Part shown: piece after piece, positions 1-10,433 of the stretch | Position numbering within the stretch: the first letter of the stretch is position 1 | Layout of the letters: each line of letters opens with the position of its first letter | DNA from: Smallanthus sonchifolius | Taxonomy: Eukaryota > Streptophyta > Magnoliopsida > Asterales > Asteraceae | Reading direction: 5' to 3' | DNA: 64,000 nucleotides | Assembly (NCBI GenBank): GCA_023525975.1 | Contig: CM042021.1 | Span: forward strand, 103,461,501-103,525,500 | Position numbers and translations under genes: made by a program | The notes under the pieces: model-generated | The model's input: the letters and a program-made list of their open reading frames with translations, nothing else | Told to the model about the DNA's origin: nothing | The model's database searches: none

Positions 1-184
1 CGTAGAAACCCTAACTATAGAAGGGAGGAGGAGCATAGGCGGACCCAAACTGACTTGATATGAGCGGATTAAGCCAGATTTGCTAGACTTACACATCTCA
101 AAGGACATGATCGGAGATAGGGGTTATTAGCGATGTCAGATTAATGTTATAGACTTCTAGGAGAGTGTATAGATCTGTCTTAGG

Positions 185-400
185 GACATTAGCTTGTTTC
201 TACTTTGTTTTGTTTGCTTTAGCTTAGCTTTGACTTAGCTTGTTCCTACGCTTTCGTGAACCTTAGCTTAGCTTCTACACTTTTGTTTGCCTTAGCTTAG
301 CTTCTACAATTTTATTTACCTTAGCTTAGCTCTTCCTTAGGTTGTTCCTATATTTTTATTTACCTTAGTTTAGCTTTGCCCTAGCATGTTCCTACATTTC
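185..400. repeat. Degenerate CTTAGCTTAGCTT tandem repeat
   Basis: The phrase CCTTAGCTTAGCTTCTAC recurs about every 45-50 bases with drift (near 220, 262, 290, 322, 362), each followed by a T-rich stretch. No reading frame spans it. It looks like a decayed minisatellite inside an older repeat. Positions 1-184 show nothing I recognise. Confidence 0.5.
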
Positions 401-479
401 AATCCCCTAAGCTTCATTGTATGTTATATCATTCTATGTTAACTGGTTTTCTATCTGTATATGAAAAAAAGGAGGTTTT

Positions 480-625
480 GGAGCCAGAGGGTCTCATTGA
501 GAGCAACCTTTCTATCCCTTGGGATAGAGGAAATGTTTGCTCTCACTCCATCCTCCCGAGACTCTACTAATAGCTTTGTTACGTGTGAGATTTTTACTTA
601 GTATATTTGTTTGTGTAAGTCCTTC
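480..625 (+). mobile_element. Possible 3' tail of an RTE-type LINE or derived SINE
   Basis: The order GGTCTCATTGAGAGCAACC, CTATCCCTTGGGATAGAGG, CATCCTCCCGAGACTCTACT, AGCTTTGTTACGTGTGAGAT matches the pattern I recall for 3' tails of plant RTE LINEs and SINEs built on them. I see no coding region upstream and no clear TSD. The assignment rests on recall of the consensus style only. Confidence 0.35.
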
Positions 626-629
626 TAGG

Positions 630-1360
630 ATAAAATGGCGTTTTAGCATGCATTGGCAATGGTGTTCCTATGGACAAGTTAGTCATACTCAGGTGGCGTT
701 GTGACACCATAGACCCGCAAGTGCATTTTATGATATCAAATCAAATTGTAGCATTCACAACCATTTTGGACTTACCAATATTTTGGCAACAAATGTGATT
801 TTAATTCAGAATGGTTCCTATAAAGTATTTTTTATAGATTCCATCGGTTTCTACTAAGCTATTAGAGGCAAAATATAAGAATCCTAAGAAAAAATACGAC
901 TCCTCTCTAGCATGGTTGTGCTTCCTAGGGTAGTGTCACATCACTAAGGGATCGAGTGTTTGTCCCAATGATACTTTTTGTGATCGTATGCACAACTATT
1001 AGTGAATTTATCAATGGTAAATTTAAACTTTAAATAAGCCATCTTTACAAACAATACAAATAATATTCAAATGACGACATTGAAAGAGACACCATGAAAA
1101 CACTAGAAAATCACTAAAGTCTAAAGGCATGAACATAGATTATGTAAGTAGGTTCTAACCCGATTTCTTGGATATTTGTACACAAGATGCAACTTATTAA
1201 CTAAATTTCTAATAAGATATGATCATTTAGGGTGGCACACTAAAGAATTATACCAAGTAAACGTATAAATATAACTTGAATGTAAACTACTTGAACAATA
1301 TCGTTATACATGTTAGTATTTGTATGAAATAATAATAGATACTAATAATATAAATCTCGG
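630..1360. other. Unassigned AT-rich intergenic DNA
   Basis: No coding region, RNA gene or mobile-element end could be supported here. No frame holds a recognisable protein motif. Confidence 0.5.
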
Positions 1361-1363
1361 ATT

Positions 1364-1887
1364 ATTGGATTTTAATAATCCCACATTTTACCAATTGGCC
1401 AATAATAATCCCAACTGATAATATTCTTACCACCAGTCCCTACTTTCAAACTATTTTCTTACATTGGACACCCGTTAAAAAAACTTAACGCCGTTAGATT
1501 TTATATGACGTGGACATCTGCAAACTGCCGGAAAGTCGAGCTAAGCCGGAACCCTAGCCATCGCCTTCACCGGAGGGGTGGTCTACAAACCCTAGTCTGT
1601 CATCGGCATCACCGTTAAACACCACAGTTGTCTCCGTTTGGACTTGCCGGAAAAACGAGACCCGTTAAACACCCCCAGAGCCAATGTCAAAACCCACCAC
1701 CAGACCACTGCTAGCTTGGCTCGACTTTGTAGATGTCCACGTCATATAAAATCTAACGGCGTTAAGTTTTTTTAACGGGGGGTCCAATGTAAGAAAATAG
1801 TTTGAAAGTAGGGACTGGTGGTAAGAATATTCTCAGTTGGGATTATTATTGGCCAATTGGTAAAAGATAGGATTATTAAAATCCAAT
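1364..1887. mobile_element. Foldback MITE with ~160-bp terminal inverted repeats
   Basis: The left arm begins ATTGGATTTTAATAATCCCA and reads through ACCACCAGTCCCTACTTTCA and TTAACGCCGTTAGATTTTAT to about 1525. The right arm, from about 1728, is its near-exact reverse complement and ends AGGATTATTAAAATCCAAT. The ~200-bp centre is GC-richer and holds no recognised gene. Long TIRs with a short core suggest a non-autonomous MULE or foldback element. I found no convincing TSD, so the superfamily is open. Confidence 0.75.
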
Positions 1888-1954
1888 TTTCCTAAATAAT
1901 ATTAACTATTATTATTTAGATAAACAATAATATTTTTAATAATGTATATTATAT

Positions 1955-2284
1955 CACTATTAGAAAACATGTATATTTTCTACAAAAGTTTCCGACAAGT
2001 TACCAATAAAAGAAATTTCCCACAAGTTAGAGATAACTTTCCGACAAAACAAAAACAAAAAAGTAATCATAAGATTTCCAACAATTTTCCGACATGGTTA
2101 TTAAATAAGTTAACTTATTTATTTAATATAATCGTCGAAAAATTAGTCGGGACTTTGTCGGAAAAAACATTTCCTACGGGTTTTTCTAACAAACACTTTT
2201 TGTCGGAAACTTGTCACTAATGGCTAATTCCGACAAATTTCTCATGAAATCTGATGTCACAAATTTTTCAGTTTTTTGATAGTA
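1955..2284. mobile_element. Small CACTA MITE with TTCCGACAA subterminal repeats
   Basis: The left end reads CACTATTAGAAAAC and the right end, on the opposite strand, TACTATCAAAAAACTG, a diverged inverted pair. The interior repeats TTTCCGACAA and its complement TTGTCGGAAA at least six times in both orientations, the usual layout of CACTA subterminal transposase-binding repeats. Flanking trinucleotides are TAT and TAG, so a 3-bp TSD is present only with one mismatch. It has no transposase and is non-autonomous. Its motif differs from that of the large CACTA at 7.9-16.2 kb. Confidence 0.6.
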
Positions 2285-2571
2285 TAGGTAAATAATGTCA
2301 TTTACGGGGATATTTTTATGTTAATACGTATGCATCGCTATCTTTGGGGTGGAAGTTATAGACAATATTTATATAGAGGCATAAAAATATTTTTTAATGT
2401 TTTATAAATGGTTTCATGCAAGTAAATTATGCATCTATTTTATCATTTGTTTGCATGAATTTATTTACATTTATTTTGCAACTAACTAGTTTTTGTTAAT
2501 AAAATGTAATTGATACCGTTTACTTGGTTATAATGAAAATTGTTTTATTACATTAGTTGAAATTGTATATA

Positions 2572-3160
2572 TAGTTGGGGTTTCAAATAAAAAATAGTTT
2601 TTCGCTAAAAAATCTAAGAAATGACAAAAACTTTAAGAAACGATATCAAACGAACTCCGATTGATCTCATTTCAGCGGCGTTGGAACCGTATCTTCGAAT
2701 TCTACCATCTTAGCTTTTAGGGTTTAGCTTTTAAGGTTTAGATTTTACGTTTGAATTTTAGGGTTTTAGCCTTAGGGTTTAGATTTTATGGTTTAGGTTT
2801 AGGTTTTTTTTAGAGGGTAGGGGTGAGGGGTTTAGGTTTTTGGGGGTGTGTGGGGGTGGGGGTGGGTTTAGGTTTTTGAGGCGGTGGGGTGGAGGGGTTT
2901 AGGTTTTTGGGGGGTGGGGTGGTGGTTTTAGGCTTTTCAGGGTGGGGTTGGAGAGGGGGTTTAGGTTTTTGGGGGTACGGGTGGAGGGGGTTTAGATTTT
3001 TTGGGGTGCGGGTGGAGGGGGGTTTAGGTTTTTGGGTCCGGGTTAGGGTTCGATGAGACGGTTCCAACGTCGCTGGAATGAGCTCAATCGGAGTTCGTTT
3101 GACCCACTTCTTAGGATTTCTTAGCAAAAAATCACTTATTAATGGAACCGTCTCTATATA
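2572..3160. mobile_element. MITE family A copy 1, telomere-like G-rich core
   Basis: Arms of about 150 bp are inverted copies: the left contains CAAACGAACTCCGATTGATC and GGCGTTGGAACCGT, and the right carries the same words in reverse complement near 3060-3110. The core has TTTAGGGTTTAG-like units followed by a purine-rich run of GGGGTTTAGGTTTTTGGGGG repeats (about 2810-3050). A second copy in the opposite orientation lies at 58868-59248. The long frame through the core on the minus strand is low-complexity and not a gene. Confidence 0.7.
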
Positions 3161-4905
3161 GTTATATTGTATTTATGGGTTTCTAGAAGCAAGATTAAAT
3201 AAATTGATGAGGTATTTTTCCCTCCTTCGACTCTTGGCTGTGACTTTGCATATGGAATAGTCTTCCCAATTGTTTAAGGAATATAAGATCCCATCATTTA
3301 GTTCAAGCAAGCACATGGTTGGTAAAATGAAGCAACAAGTTTCGAAGATTGTGCAATCATGCATTTGAATATTGTTTTGTGTGTCTTGACTCCCTTGCAC
3401 TATGTTTGTTCTATTCTTTCAGTTCTTAATTTACATGAAAATGATTATTAGTGAAGGATTTTAAAATCTTTGTATTTAAGCATGCTTCTATTGCCAAGAA
3501 AACTTTAAAGCATATATATAAATATCAACACTACTTTTTTTACGGGCTAACACACTCTCTAGTCTACACCTACTATACTTCTAAATCACCACATCTGCAC
3601 TCCGTAGGATTTTATCCTACAACCATTTGGTTACCACGAGGATGTCTATTTGGGGACAATACCAACACTACTTGATAGTATAATGAGAATGAATGATAGA
3701 ATCGTCATGCACTATGAATCAATCATGAATGATTGTAAATTCAATTGGTTTGTAAAATAGTTAAATCATCGTGAATGATTGTTAATTTCAATTGGTTTGT
3801 AAAATAGTTGAGATTTGGATTACTCAATTTGTCTAGAATCAAATTAATTACAAAAAAAAAAATCACCAAAACGTTTTTTTCTTAACAATTTCTAACTCAT
3901 GTTCAATCTCAAGAATAACCGGCCCTCGTGAACTCTATCTTAAACTCTATAGCGTTTTGAACTCGATCGTGAAATCTCTTAGAACCATGTTAGAAGCATC
4001 ATCAAGCATATCGGAAACCTCATCAACCATATATAATCAAAATAATGATTTATTCTTCGGTGTTAGATTAGTTTTTAAAGCGATAATTAGCTCAGAATGT
4101 GTAAATGATATTTATAAAGAATATATATGTGTGTGTAGGAGTTGTGAAGTTCGTAAACGACAAGGATGGAGACAAGTTTTGGTGAAGGATAGGACATGAA
4201 GGTGAAATGACAAACCTATTTCCACAATCTTTTTAACGGTGGAAGGAATCATTAAGAAGAAAGTGAGACCCTATTAGGACTTATCTTTTGCAAACCCTTA
4301 AGTAAGATTTCTAGTATTGTAGAAAAAGATCTTAGAAGACAGAAAGTTCTGTTTGAACTTCAACTTCAGAGACTTCTGAAAAATACTTCACAAGGACACT
4401 TAACGACTAACTTAGAATCATTAGGTTAAATTTTGAACTTTCCGGGACTTGGTCTTCTCCAAATGAAGAACGAAGGATCTGAACTCCACCGACTCATACA
4501 CTGTTCAATAGTTGACGTGGCTTAAATGGCGTCCAACATTTTAGATGATCTTGACACAACATCAATGCAAGAGGGCTGAATGCATCAGAGAATATTAAAA
4601 AGATAAGTAAGGATGTCAGATCACACAAATGGACCATTACGCTAGATCACAACAAAAAGACCCATCAAAATTGTCGGTCAACAACAACATGGTTCGCCTA
4701 TATAAGCGAACTTATTCAGCATCAATAAATCAAGTGTGTGGACTACGTACCCATCTAAATACTTCAATATGATTTGTTGAATGTTCTTTATATAAGTTAG
4801 AGTTATATTGTTCTTCACTGTAAACATCATTCAAATTTTCAATACGAACTCAGCTTTATATGTATGTGTTCATGTATGTGTGTGTGTGTGTGTGTATATA
4901 TATAT
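3161..4905. other. Unassigned intergenic DNA, possibly old LTR sequence
   Basis: No gene is supported. A direct repeat around AATCATGAATGATTGTAAAT occurs at 3720-3745 and again at 3768-3795. Sequence after about 4200 may belong to the Copia LTR whose 3' end is at 5933, but I could not find its start. A TG/TA microsatellite lies at 4874-4905. Confidence 0.35.
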
Positions 4906-5395
4906 GGTTGAATTCATGAGAAAACTCATTTTAATGAGAGAACCAAGAAACTCCTCATTAAGGGCACTTTTGTAATTATACTATCATTATATATTCTCAA
5001 AAACCTAACCCTCCAATACACCCCAAGAACCTAAACCCTCACCCCCCCCCCCCCACCCAAAAAAAAAAAAAAACTAAATCCTCACCCCCCCCCCTCCCAA
5101 AAAAAACCTAAACCCCCCACCCACCCCCAAAAACCTAACCCCCCCCCCCCCCTCCAAAAACCTAACCTAAAAGGTAAACCCTAAAAGCTAAACTAAACCA
5201 TAAAGCTAAAACGACTATTTTTTCGAGGTTTTTTTTTAATGAAACGAGAGAAACATTTTGGTTTTTTTAGTTTTTTGTTTTATTATTTGTTTTTTTAGGG
5301 GTTTTCTTTTCCTTACAAAAAATGTGACGAAAATACCATTAATGAGGTGTTTCTTGGTTCTCTCATTAAAATGAGCTTTCTCATGATCTTCTCCC
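4906..5395. mobile_element. MITE family B copy 1, inserted at a TA microsatellite
   Basis: The left end GGTTGAATTCATGAGAAAAC plus TCATTTTAATGAGAGAACC is mirrored by the right end TGGTTCTCTCATTAAAATGA followed by TCATGATCTTCTCCC, giving TIRs of about 55 bp. The core is C-rich with repeated AAAAACCTAACCCCC and AACCCTAAAAGCTAAAC units. Both sides are TATATA runs, so the element sits in a microsatellite and no TSD can be read. Confidence 0.7.
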
Positions 5396-5430
<35 letters not shown>

Positions 5431-5431
<1 letters not shown>

Positions 5432-5816
5432 GTGAGTTCACTAGAAAACTCATTTTCATGAGAAAACCTAAAAACTTCTCATTAAAGGTGCTGCATATGT
5501 GTAGTACACCCAAAAACCTAAACCCCCCACCCTCACCCAAAAACCTAAACCCCCCACCCACCCCCGCCCCCCCCCCCCCCCCCTCAAAAAAACCTAACCT
5601 AAAATCTAAACTAAACCCAAAAGCTAACCCTACTACACATATGTAGTAGGGCGCTGATTTTTTTTTTTTTTGCAAGAGCACGACGTGGGGAACAAGATCT
5701 TCAAAGCGGTTTTTTAGTTTTTGATTTATATTTTGAGTTATGATTTTTTTATTATTTTTTTTACATTTAATAAATAGTTTTTTGGTTTTCTCATGAACAA
5801 TGAGTTTTCTTCCCCT
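5431..5816. mobile_element. MITE family B copy 2
   Basis: It starts GGTGAGTTCACTAGAAAACT and ends in the inverted sequence TGAGTTTTCTTCCCC; arms of about 45 bp match family B copy 1. The C-rich core repeats AAAAACCTAAACCCCCCACC. It is separated from copy 1 by a TA/GA microsatellite (5396-5430) and followed by another TA run. A third, truncated copy starts at 59718. Confidence 0.7.
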
Positions 5817-5946
5817 ATATATTTATATATATATATTCTTCATTTGTGTGTGATAGTCTTGATCTTTCATTCTGTATAAATCGTTTATCACTTGTTAAGA
5901 TTATTAATCATCACCCAAACCGTGAGACCAACAAGTGGTATCGGGC
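5817..5946 (+). mobile_element. 3' end of a Copia LTR with adjacent primer binding site
   Basis: The stretch ends CGTGAGACCAACA at 5933, an LTR-type ACA end. TGGTATCGGGC follows at 5936-5946, resembling the initiator-Met tRNA primer site TGGTATCAGAGC of plant Copia elements. A gag-like frame follows within 200 bp. The LTR start is not located; family B MITEs probably inserted within this LTR. Confidence 0.5.
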
Positions 5947-6117
5947 AAGTTGGATAAAACAATATCCAAATCTACTCGATCAGTTACTCTATTTTTGAAA
6001 TAAAGTTATGTTTTCTTGCAATACGGGTTTGCATTTGTATTTGTTATTGTGTCAACTTTGATCAAAAGACTTTGTTTTCAGAATGTAAACTCTCAACCCG
6101 AGAATATGGTGATAAAC

Positions 6118-6838
6118 ATGGGTTCTACAACCAAGCCTCCAACATTAGTCAGAAAAGAATATCCACAATGGAAGATTCGTATGATCAACTATCTAAATGA
6201 AATTGATCGAGCATTGTATGATTCTATCCAAAATGGACCTATCATCCCTACGATCACCATACCAGAAGTTCCAGCCATGCGTGTTTCAATAACACTGAAA
6301 CCTAGAAAATTCTAGAATGCTGAAGAACTGAAGGAAACAAGGATTCTTGAGAAAGCCATTATCGATCAACATGGACTTGGATATGATAGTAGTCTTACTA
6401 TCAATTCTGACACAAACTCAAAAGTCTTGTACTCAAAGTACTCTGACTTGTACTCAAAGTATGTTAGAGTCAAGACCAATAAGTCCAAAGAAAACTCAGA
6501 CGAGACTCCTCTAAGAAACAATTCAGATGTTCTGAACTTAGTCTCTGACTCATATGATCTTGATTTTCACCCTTGGTCGAAACCAAACTTAAAATATATA
6601 AATAATATGTTTCGACTAATATGGATTAGTCAAGATCTAAATGTTTTGAACATACTGAAGAATCTTCTCAAGACTCGGTCTAATACAACTGATCGACCAA
6701 ACTTAAAATATATAAATAATATGTTTCGACTAATACAACTGATCGACCAACTGCAGTTGCATCAGAAGAACCAAAGATCAAGAGTGCAACTGATCAACCA
6801 ACTAATCAGTTGTAGAAGAATAATAAAAGATTGTGACT
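6118..6838 (+). pseudogene. Copia gag relic 1
   Basis: The frame opens with MGSTTKPPTLVRKEYPQWK and the pattern WK.RM..YL, the N-terminal signature of plant Copia gag polyproteins. A stop at 6313-6315 breaks it; downstream frames continue with ILEKAIIDQHGLGYDSSLT and charged, repetitive sequence. An internal direct duplication is visible: AAACTTAAAATATATAAATA through TTCGACTAATA occurs at 6588 and 6699. No protease, integrase or RT follows. Gag would package element RNA; this copy is dead. It lies directly after the LTR end at 5933. Confidence 0.6.
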
Positions 6839-6839
6839 G

Positions 6840-7193
6840 ATCGACTAATTAATTTAGTTTCATATGAATAATAAATGTATACAAGTGACGACAGCTTGAT
6901 GTCACCTTCCAACATGATATATTTCTTATTGTACTGTCGTTGTAATTTGTTGAGCACAAAGTGAGCGTTTTAGTGTGTGTAGTTTTTACTGTGTGGGGAT
7001 CTTGTACTGAGGGAGTGTATGTTATCTCTCTTTATGATCAATGAAATATGTGATGACGTATGATTTTCAATTCTTGTGTTCTTCAATTTAGTTTGCTCTG
7101 ATTTTTGTAACCTATCTTAATTCCGCTACAAAATTTACCCTTATTTCAACCACGTATCAAAGCACCTTGATCCTAATAAGTAGTATCAGAGTC
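6840..7193 (+). mobile_element. Probable LTR segment and primer site of a second Copia element
   Basis: TAGTATCAGAGTC at 7181-7193 resembles the tRNA-Met primer binding site and is followed 120 bp later by a second gag start, so the preceding ~300 bp are probably LTR. It contains GATCAATGAAATATGTG, like a polyadenylation region. The 5' boundary is not resolved. Confidence 0.45.
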
Positions 7194-7313
7194 TCGTCCT
7201 CTAATTTTTTATTCAACAATCGATTCAAAACACTATTTGGTGCTTTGATTTGAAGATCAACCAATATGGTTTACACCCCTTTTGTTCTAAGAAGTCTTAT
7301 ATACGTATTCTCA

Positions 7314-7874
7314 TAACGTCGGCTCTTCCACAAAGCCCTCAATTCTCGTTCGCAATGAATTCACCATCTGGAAACGAAGAATGGAGCATTTCTTAGCTAT
7401 TCAAGATGCAACTTGCAGGAGATCTGTTACTCTCAGACCACATGTTCCTATGTTTGTTGCTGCTGAATGAGATATCTCAATCCCTAAAGAACCAAGCGAA
7501 TATTCTGAAGACGATCTCAGAAAAATGGATGTTCATACTAAAGCCTTTGGGATGCTTGCTATAGCTATTCCAAATGAGATCTATCACGGTTTGCTTCATT
7601 ATACTAGTGCTAAATAGTTTTGAGATTGTTTAATAGAACAACTTGATGGCACTCTTGATGTTATTGGAAATAGAAAAGAAATTTTAACACAACAATATGA
7701 GATGTTTGGATATATCAATGGTGAATCACTAACACATCAATATGAGAGGTTTTGTGCTTTTGTTAGTGCATTAGCAATATGTGATCAGCCATATACTAAT
7801 GATCAACTGATGATGAAATTTCTTAAATCATTACATGTCTTGTGGGATACTCATGCTTTTGTGATCAGGAAATG
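7314..7874 (+). pseudogene. Copia gag relic 2, 5' part (interrupted by CACTA)
   Basis: The translation opens near GSSTKPSILVRNEFTIWKRR, close to gag relic 1, then runs through LRPHVPMFVAAE to an in-frame stop, more stops near 7615, then MFGYINGESLTHQYERF and MMKFLKSL, matching UBN2-type gag domains. Frame ends at ...FVIRK exactly where the CACTA transposon begins at 7875. The gag-like continuation (TLFTFEREIDLKKRM) resumes at about 16250 after the CACTA. The stops show that gag was already decaying or decayed after insertion. Confidence 0.65.
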
Positions 7875-7912
7875 CACTACTACATTATCACCCTATCCCG
7901 ATGATTTTTTTT

Positions 7913-8271
7913 TGACCCTATAGCGACGACTTGTCGTCGGTATAGGCTATACCAACAACATGTCGTCGGTATAGATGTCGTCGGTATTGCCTCGTCCCAA
8001 TAGGTCAAAGATGTCGTCGGTATAGGTGTCGTCGGCATAGGTCGACCTATGCCGACGACATGTCGTCGCTATAGGGTTTAATTAAATAATTCAAAAAGAA
8101 ATTCTATACCGACGACATGTCGTCGGCATAGGTTCTGGACTTATCCGGACGACAAGTCGTCGGGAAAGACCCAACCTATCCCGACGACATGTCGTCGGTA
8201 TAGGCTATTTCCAATTTTTTAATTAAATTTGAAAAAGACCTATGCTGACGACATGTCGTCGGTATAGGTTT
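7913..8271. repeat. Left subterminal palindromic repeats of the CACTA element
   Basis: At least five copies of ACCGACGACATGTCGTCGGT-type palindromes, often extended by CTATA on both sides (near 7952, 8050, 8106, 8178, 8245), plus two variants with ACTTGT or ACAAGT centres (7922, 8146). In characterised En/Spm elements such repeats bind the TNPA-type protein; that role here is inferred from the family. Confidence 0.9.
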
Positions 8272-8523
8272 TTCTGTTTTTTTTTTTTTTTTTTAAATTT
8301 TGCAGAAATATTTAATTTCTAATTACCAAAACCTGCAAATCAGATAATTCAAACCATTTAAAAATTGAAATCTGAAACATATTGTTCGATACAAAAACTT
8401 GTTCGACACACAAACCAAATATTCAAACATAAAGTTGTCCGACACACAAACATAAAAATTGTTCAAACATTCAACAATAACACCGACAACAAAGGCAAAG
8501 GCGCAGCAACTTCAAGCTAATTA

Positions 8524-10279
8524 TCGTTGCTGCTAGTTCGGCGTTCCCACATTCGACGCATTTCATCCATTTGTCGTTGCATTTCAAGCATTTGTTGATT
8601 ATGCACACGACGTTCTTCATCTCGTTGGGCTTCGCGTTGTTGTTGATCTTGGACTTGTTGTTAAAGTTGAGTTACACGCTCATCCACTTCTTGCCAATGT
8701 GGTTGTGGAGGGGGGAACTGAACAAATCCGGTATGGGATTACTCACCACACGACCGACACCCCTGATATGGCCACGCCGATGACTCAATGCACGCTCCAT
8801 GCATGCAAACTCATCGATAGCAGACGAGTCACCACCAGACTCAGCAGAGGATCTTGTATACTCCTCTTGGATTCGGTCATGCATTAAACAATGTAATAAA
8901 CAATCACTTGACTATTTTACTAAAATTCGACTGCATAACTGCTGTAAAATGGATAACCAACCTGTTAAACTATAAGTTATAAACGACCCAAATTCACAAA
9001 TTCCAATCAACCAACGCTAATAACAACAAATACTAATAATACTAGCAAAAATATTCAACAATTGGGCTCGAGTTGGATGTTCTAAGTCTATTAAAGTGTG
9101 TTTGAGTCATTTTGACCCATTTAAAGTTACAGTTGGATGTTCTAAGTTTATCAAAGTGTGTTTGGGTCATTTTGACCCGTTTTAATTTAAAGCTAGATAT
9201 TTTAAGTCTTTTAAAGTGTGTTTGGGTCATTTTGACCCGTTTAAAGTTACAGTTGGATGTTCTAAGTCTAGTAAGTCTAACAACAAAATCATTTGACTTA
9301 CATAATCTGATGATGCATTCGTGTTGGCCCAACCGGTCCCTTATTTATAATGGGTCAATTTGAACACATTAATTGGGCCGGTACCCTGTGAAAAACAAAA
9401 ATAATATCACTAAGAATTAATAAGCATGTTTATATAATACTAACAATTGTATTTCATACCTCCATGTGTCGGCGCTGGGCGTATGATTTGATGCTATGGT
9501 AACTTGGGTAACGTTGTTGTGATCGGTTTTGTTTGTTCTTCTCCGAGCGGTTTTATAGCTCGCATCTAAAAACAGCTCATTAATCAAAGTCTCCCAAGTT
9601 TCTTGATCAAGATCTTCTGGTGGATTATTCATTGCCGCCTCCACATCATCGTATCCCCCATTCTCCTCGAAGTGAACTTTAAACACTCTCTTGTGATCTT
9701 TATACGCCCTCCGACACTCGACGGTGATTCCGATTTCAACGCTTCGCCACTTATCAGTGTTTCTCCAGGAGTCCAGATCAAAATAATCCTACAAATGGAA
9801 AGTAATTATAAATGTAATAGTTATGAAATTGTAAGTAATTATAAAACATCTATACTTACAATAAGAGTGGGATATACAGCCCGTTTCTTCTCATTTGGAA
9901 CCTTAGCCCAATTTGGATAATATGAAGGAACAACCTTTTCAACCTCCAACGAGATAGCACGGATAAAATCCGAAGCCTTGGGACCCACAAACTTGTACCC
10001 CCCGCCATGAAGTTCTACATCAATGGGAAGAGGCTTCCTCTCATTTTGCTCAAATTTCTTATACAATTTTAAGTTTTTGCCTTTATATCGTCTTTTTTGG
10101 GAGGAACTACCTACATTGACACATGACATTCAAAAGTTAGGCAATTATAAAGACATCTATTAAACAATAACAAGTAACTTACCACCAGATCCAGTCGCAC
10201 AACCCGAGTCGAAGTGATACGGACCCCCGTCTCCACCGTCTCCACCATCTCCACCGTGTGATTGCGCCATTGTTGCCAT
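8524..10279 (-). pseudogene. TNPA-like (Transposase_24 type) CACTA accessory gene
   Basis: Exon 1 begins at 10279 with MATMAQSHGG and a Gly/Asp-rich stretch, and ends at a GTAAGT donor near 10186. The next exon (about 10102-9863) has a basic segment QKRRYKGKNLKLYKKFEQNE. A third (about 9791-9460) reads DYFDLDSWRNTDKWRSV and TWETLINELFLDASYKTARR, typical of plant Transposase_24/TNPA proteins. After an intron holding a 60-bp tandem repeat, the last exon (about 8884-8524) has EEYTRSSAESGGDSSAIDEF and GHIRGVGR, then a glutamine/arginine-rich coiled-coil ending RTSSNDN. The last exon has a frame change near 8715 and a TAA near 8661, so the gene is probably dead. TNPA-type proteins bind subterminal repeats and assist transposition. 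Confidence 0.7.
9072..9275. repeat. 60-bp tandem repeat, 3.4 copies
   Basis: Units start at 9072, 9132, 9192 and 9252 with GTTGGATGTTCTAAGT, an exact 60-base period. Each contains AAAGTGTGTTTGGGTCATTT and TGACCCGTTT. The array sits in the probable last intron of the TNPA-like gene. Confidence 0.9.
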
Positions 10280-10433
10280 TTTTCCTACAACAAAATTTAT
10301 TAGTAAGCACAAATAATTATTAATTAACAAAGACAAATAGTACATTTTTAACATACATTCAATCAGAATCATCACTAAAATAACGTGTGTCAACAACATC
10401 GTCATCTTCTTCATCGTCGTCATTTATTTCGTC

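Noticed and set aside
2700..2800. Interstitial telomere
   Set aside because: TTTAGGG-like units are degenerate and part of a MITE core present elsewhere in the window, not a (TTTAGGG)n array.
2810..3127. Proline-rich open frame on the minus strand
   Set aside because: Translation of the low-complexity MITE core (Pro-Lys-Pro repeats); no start context or conservation.
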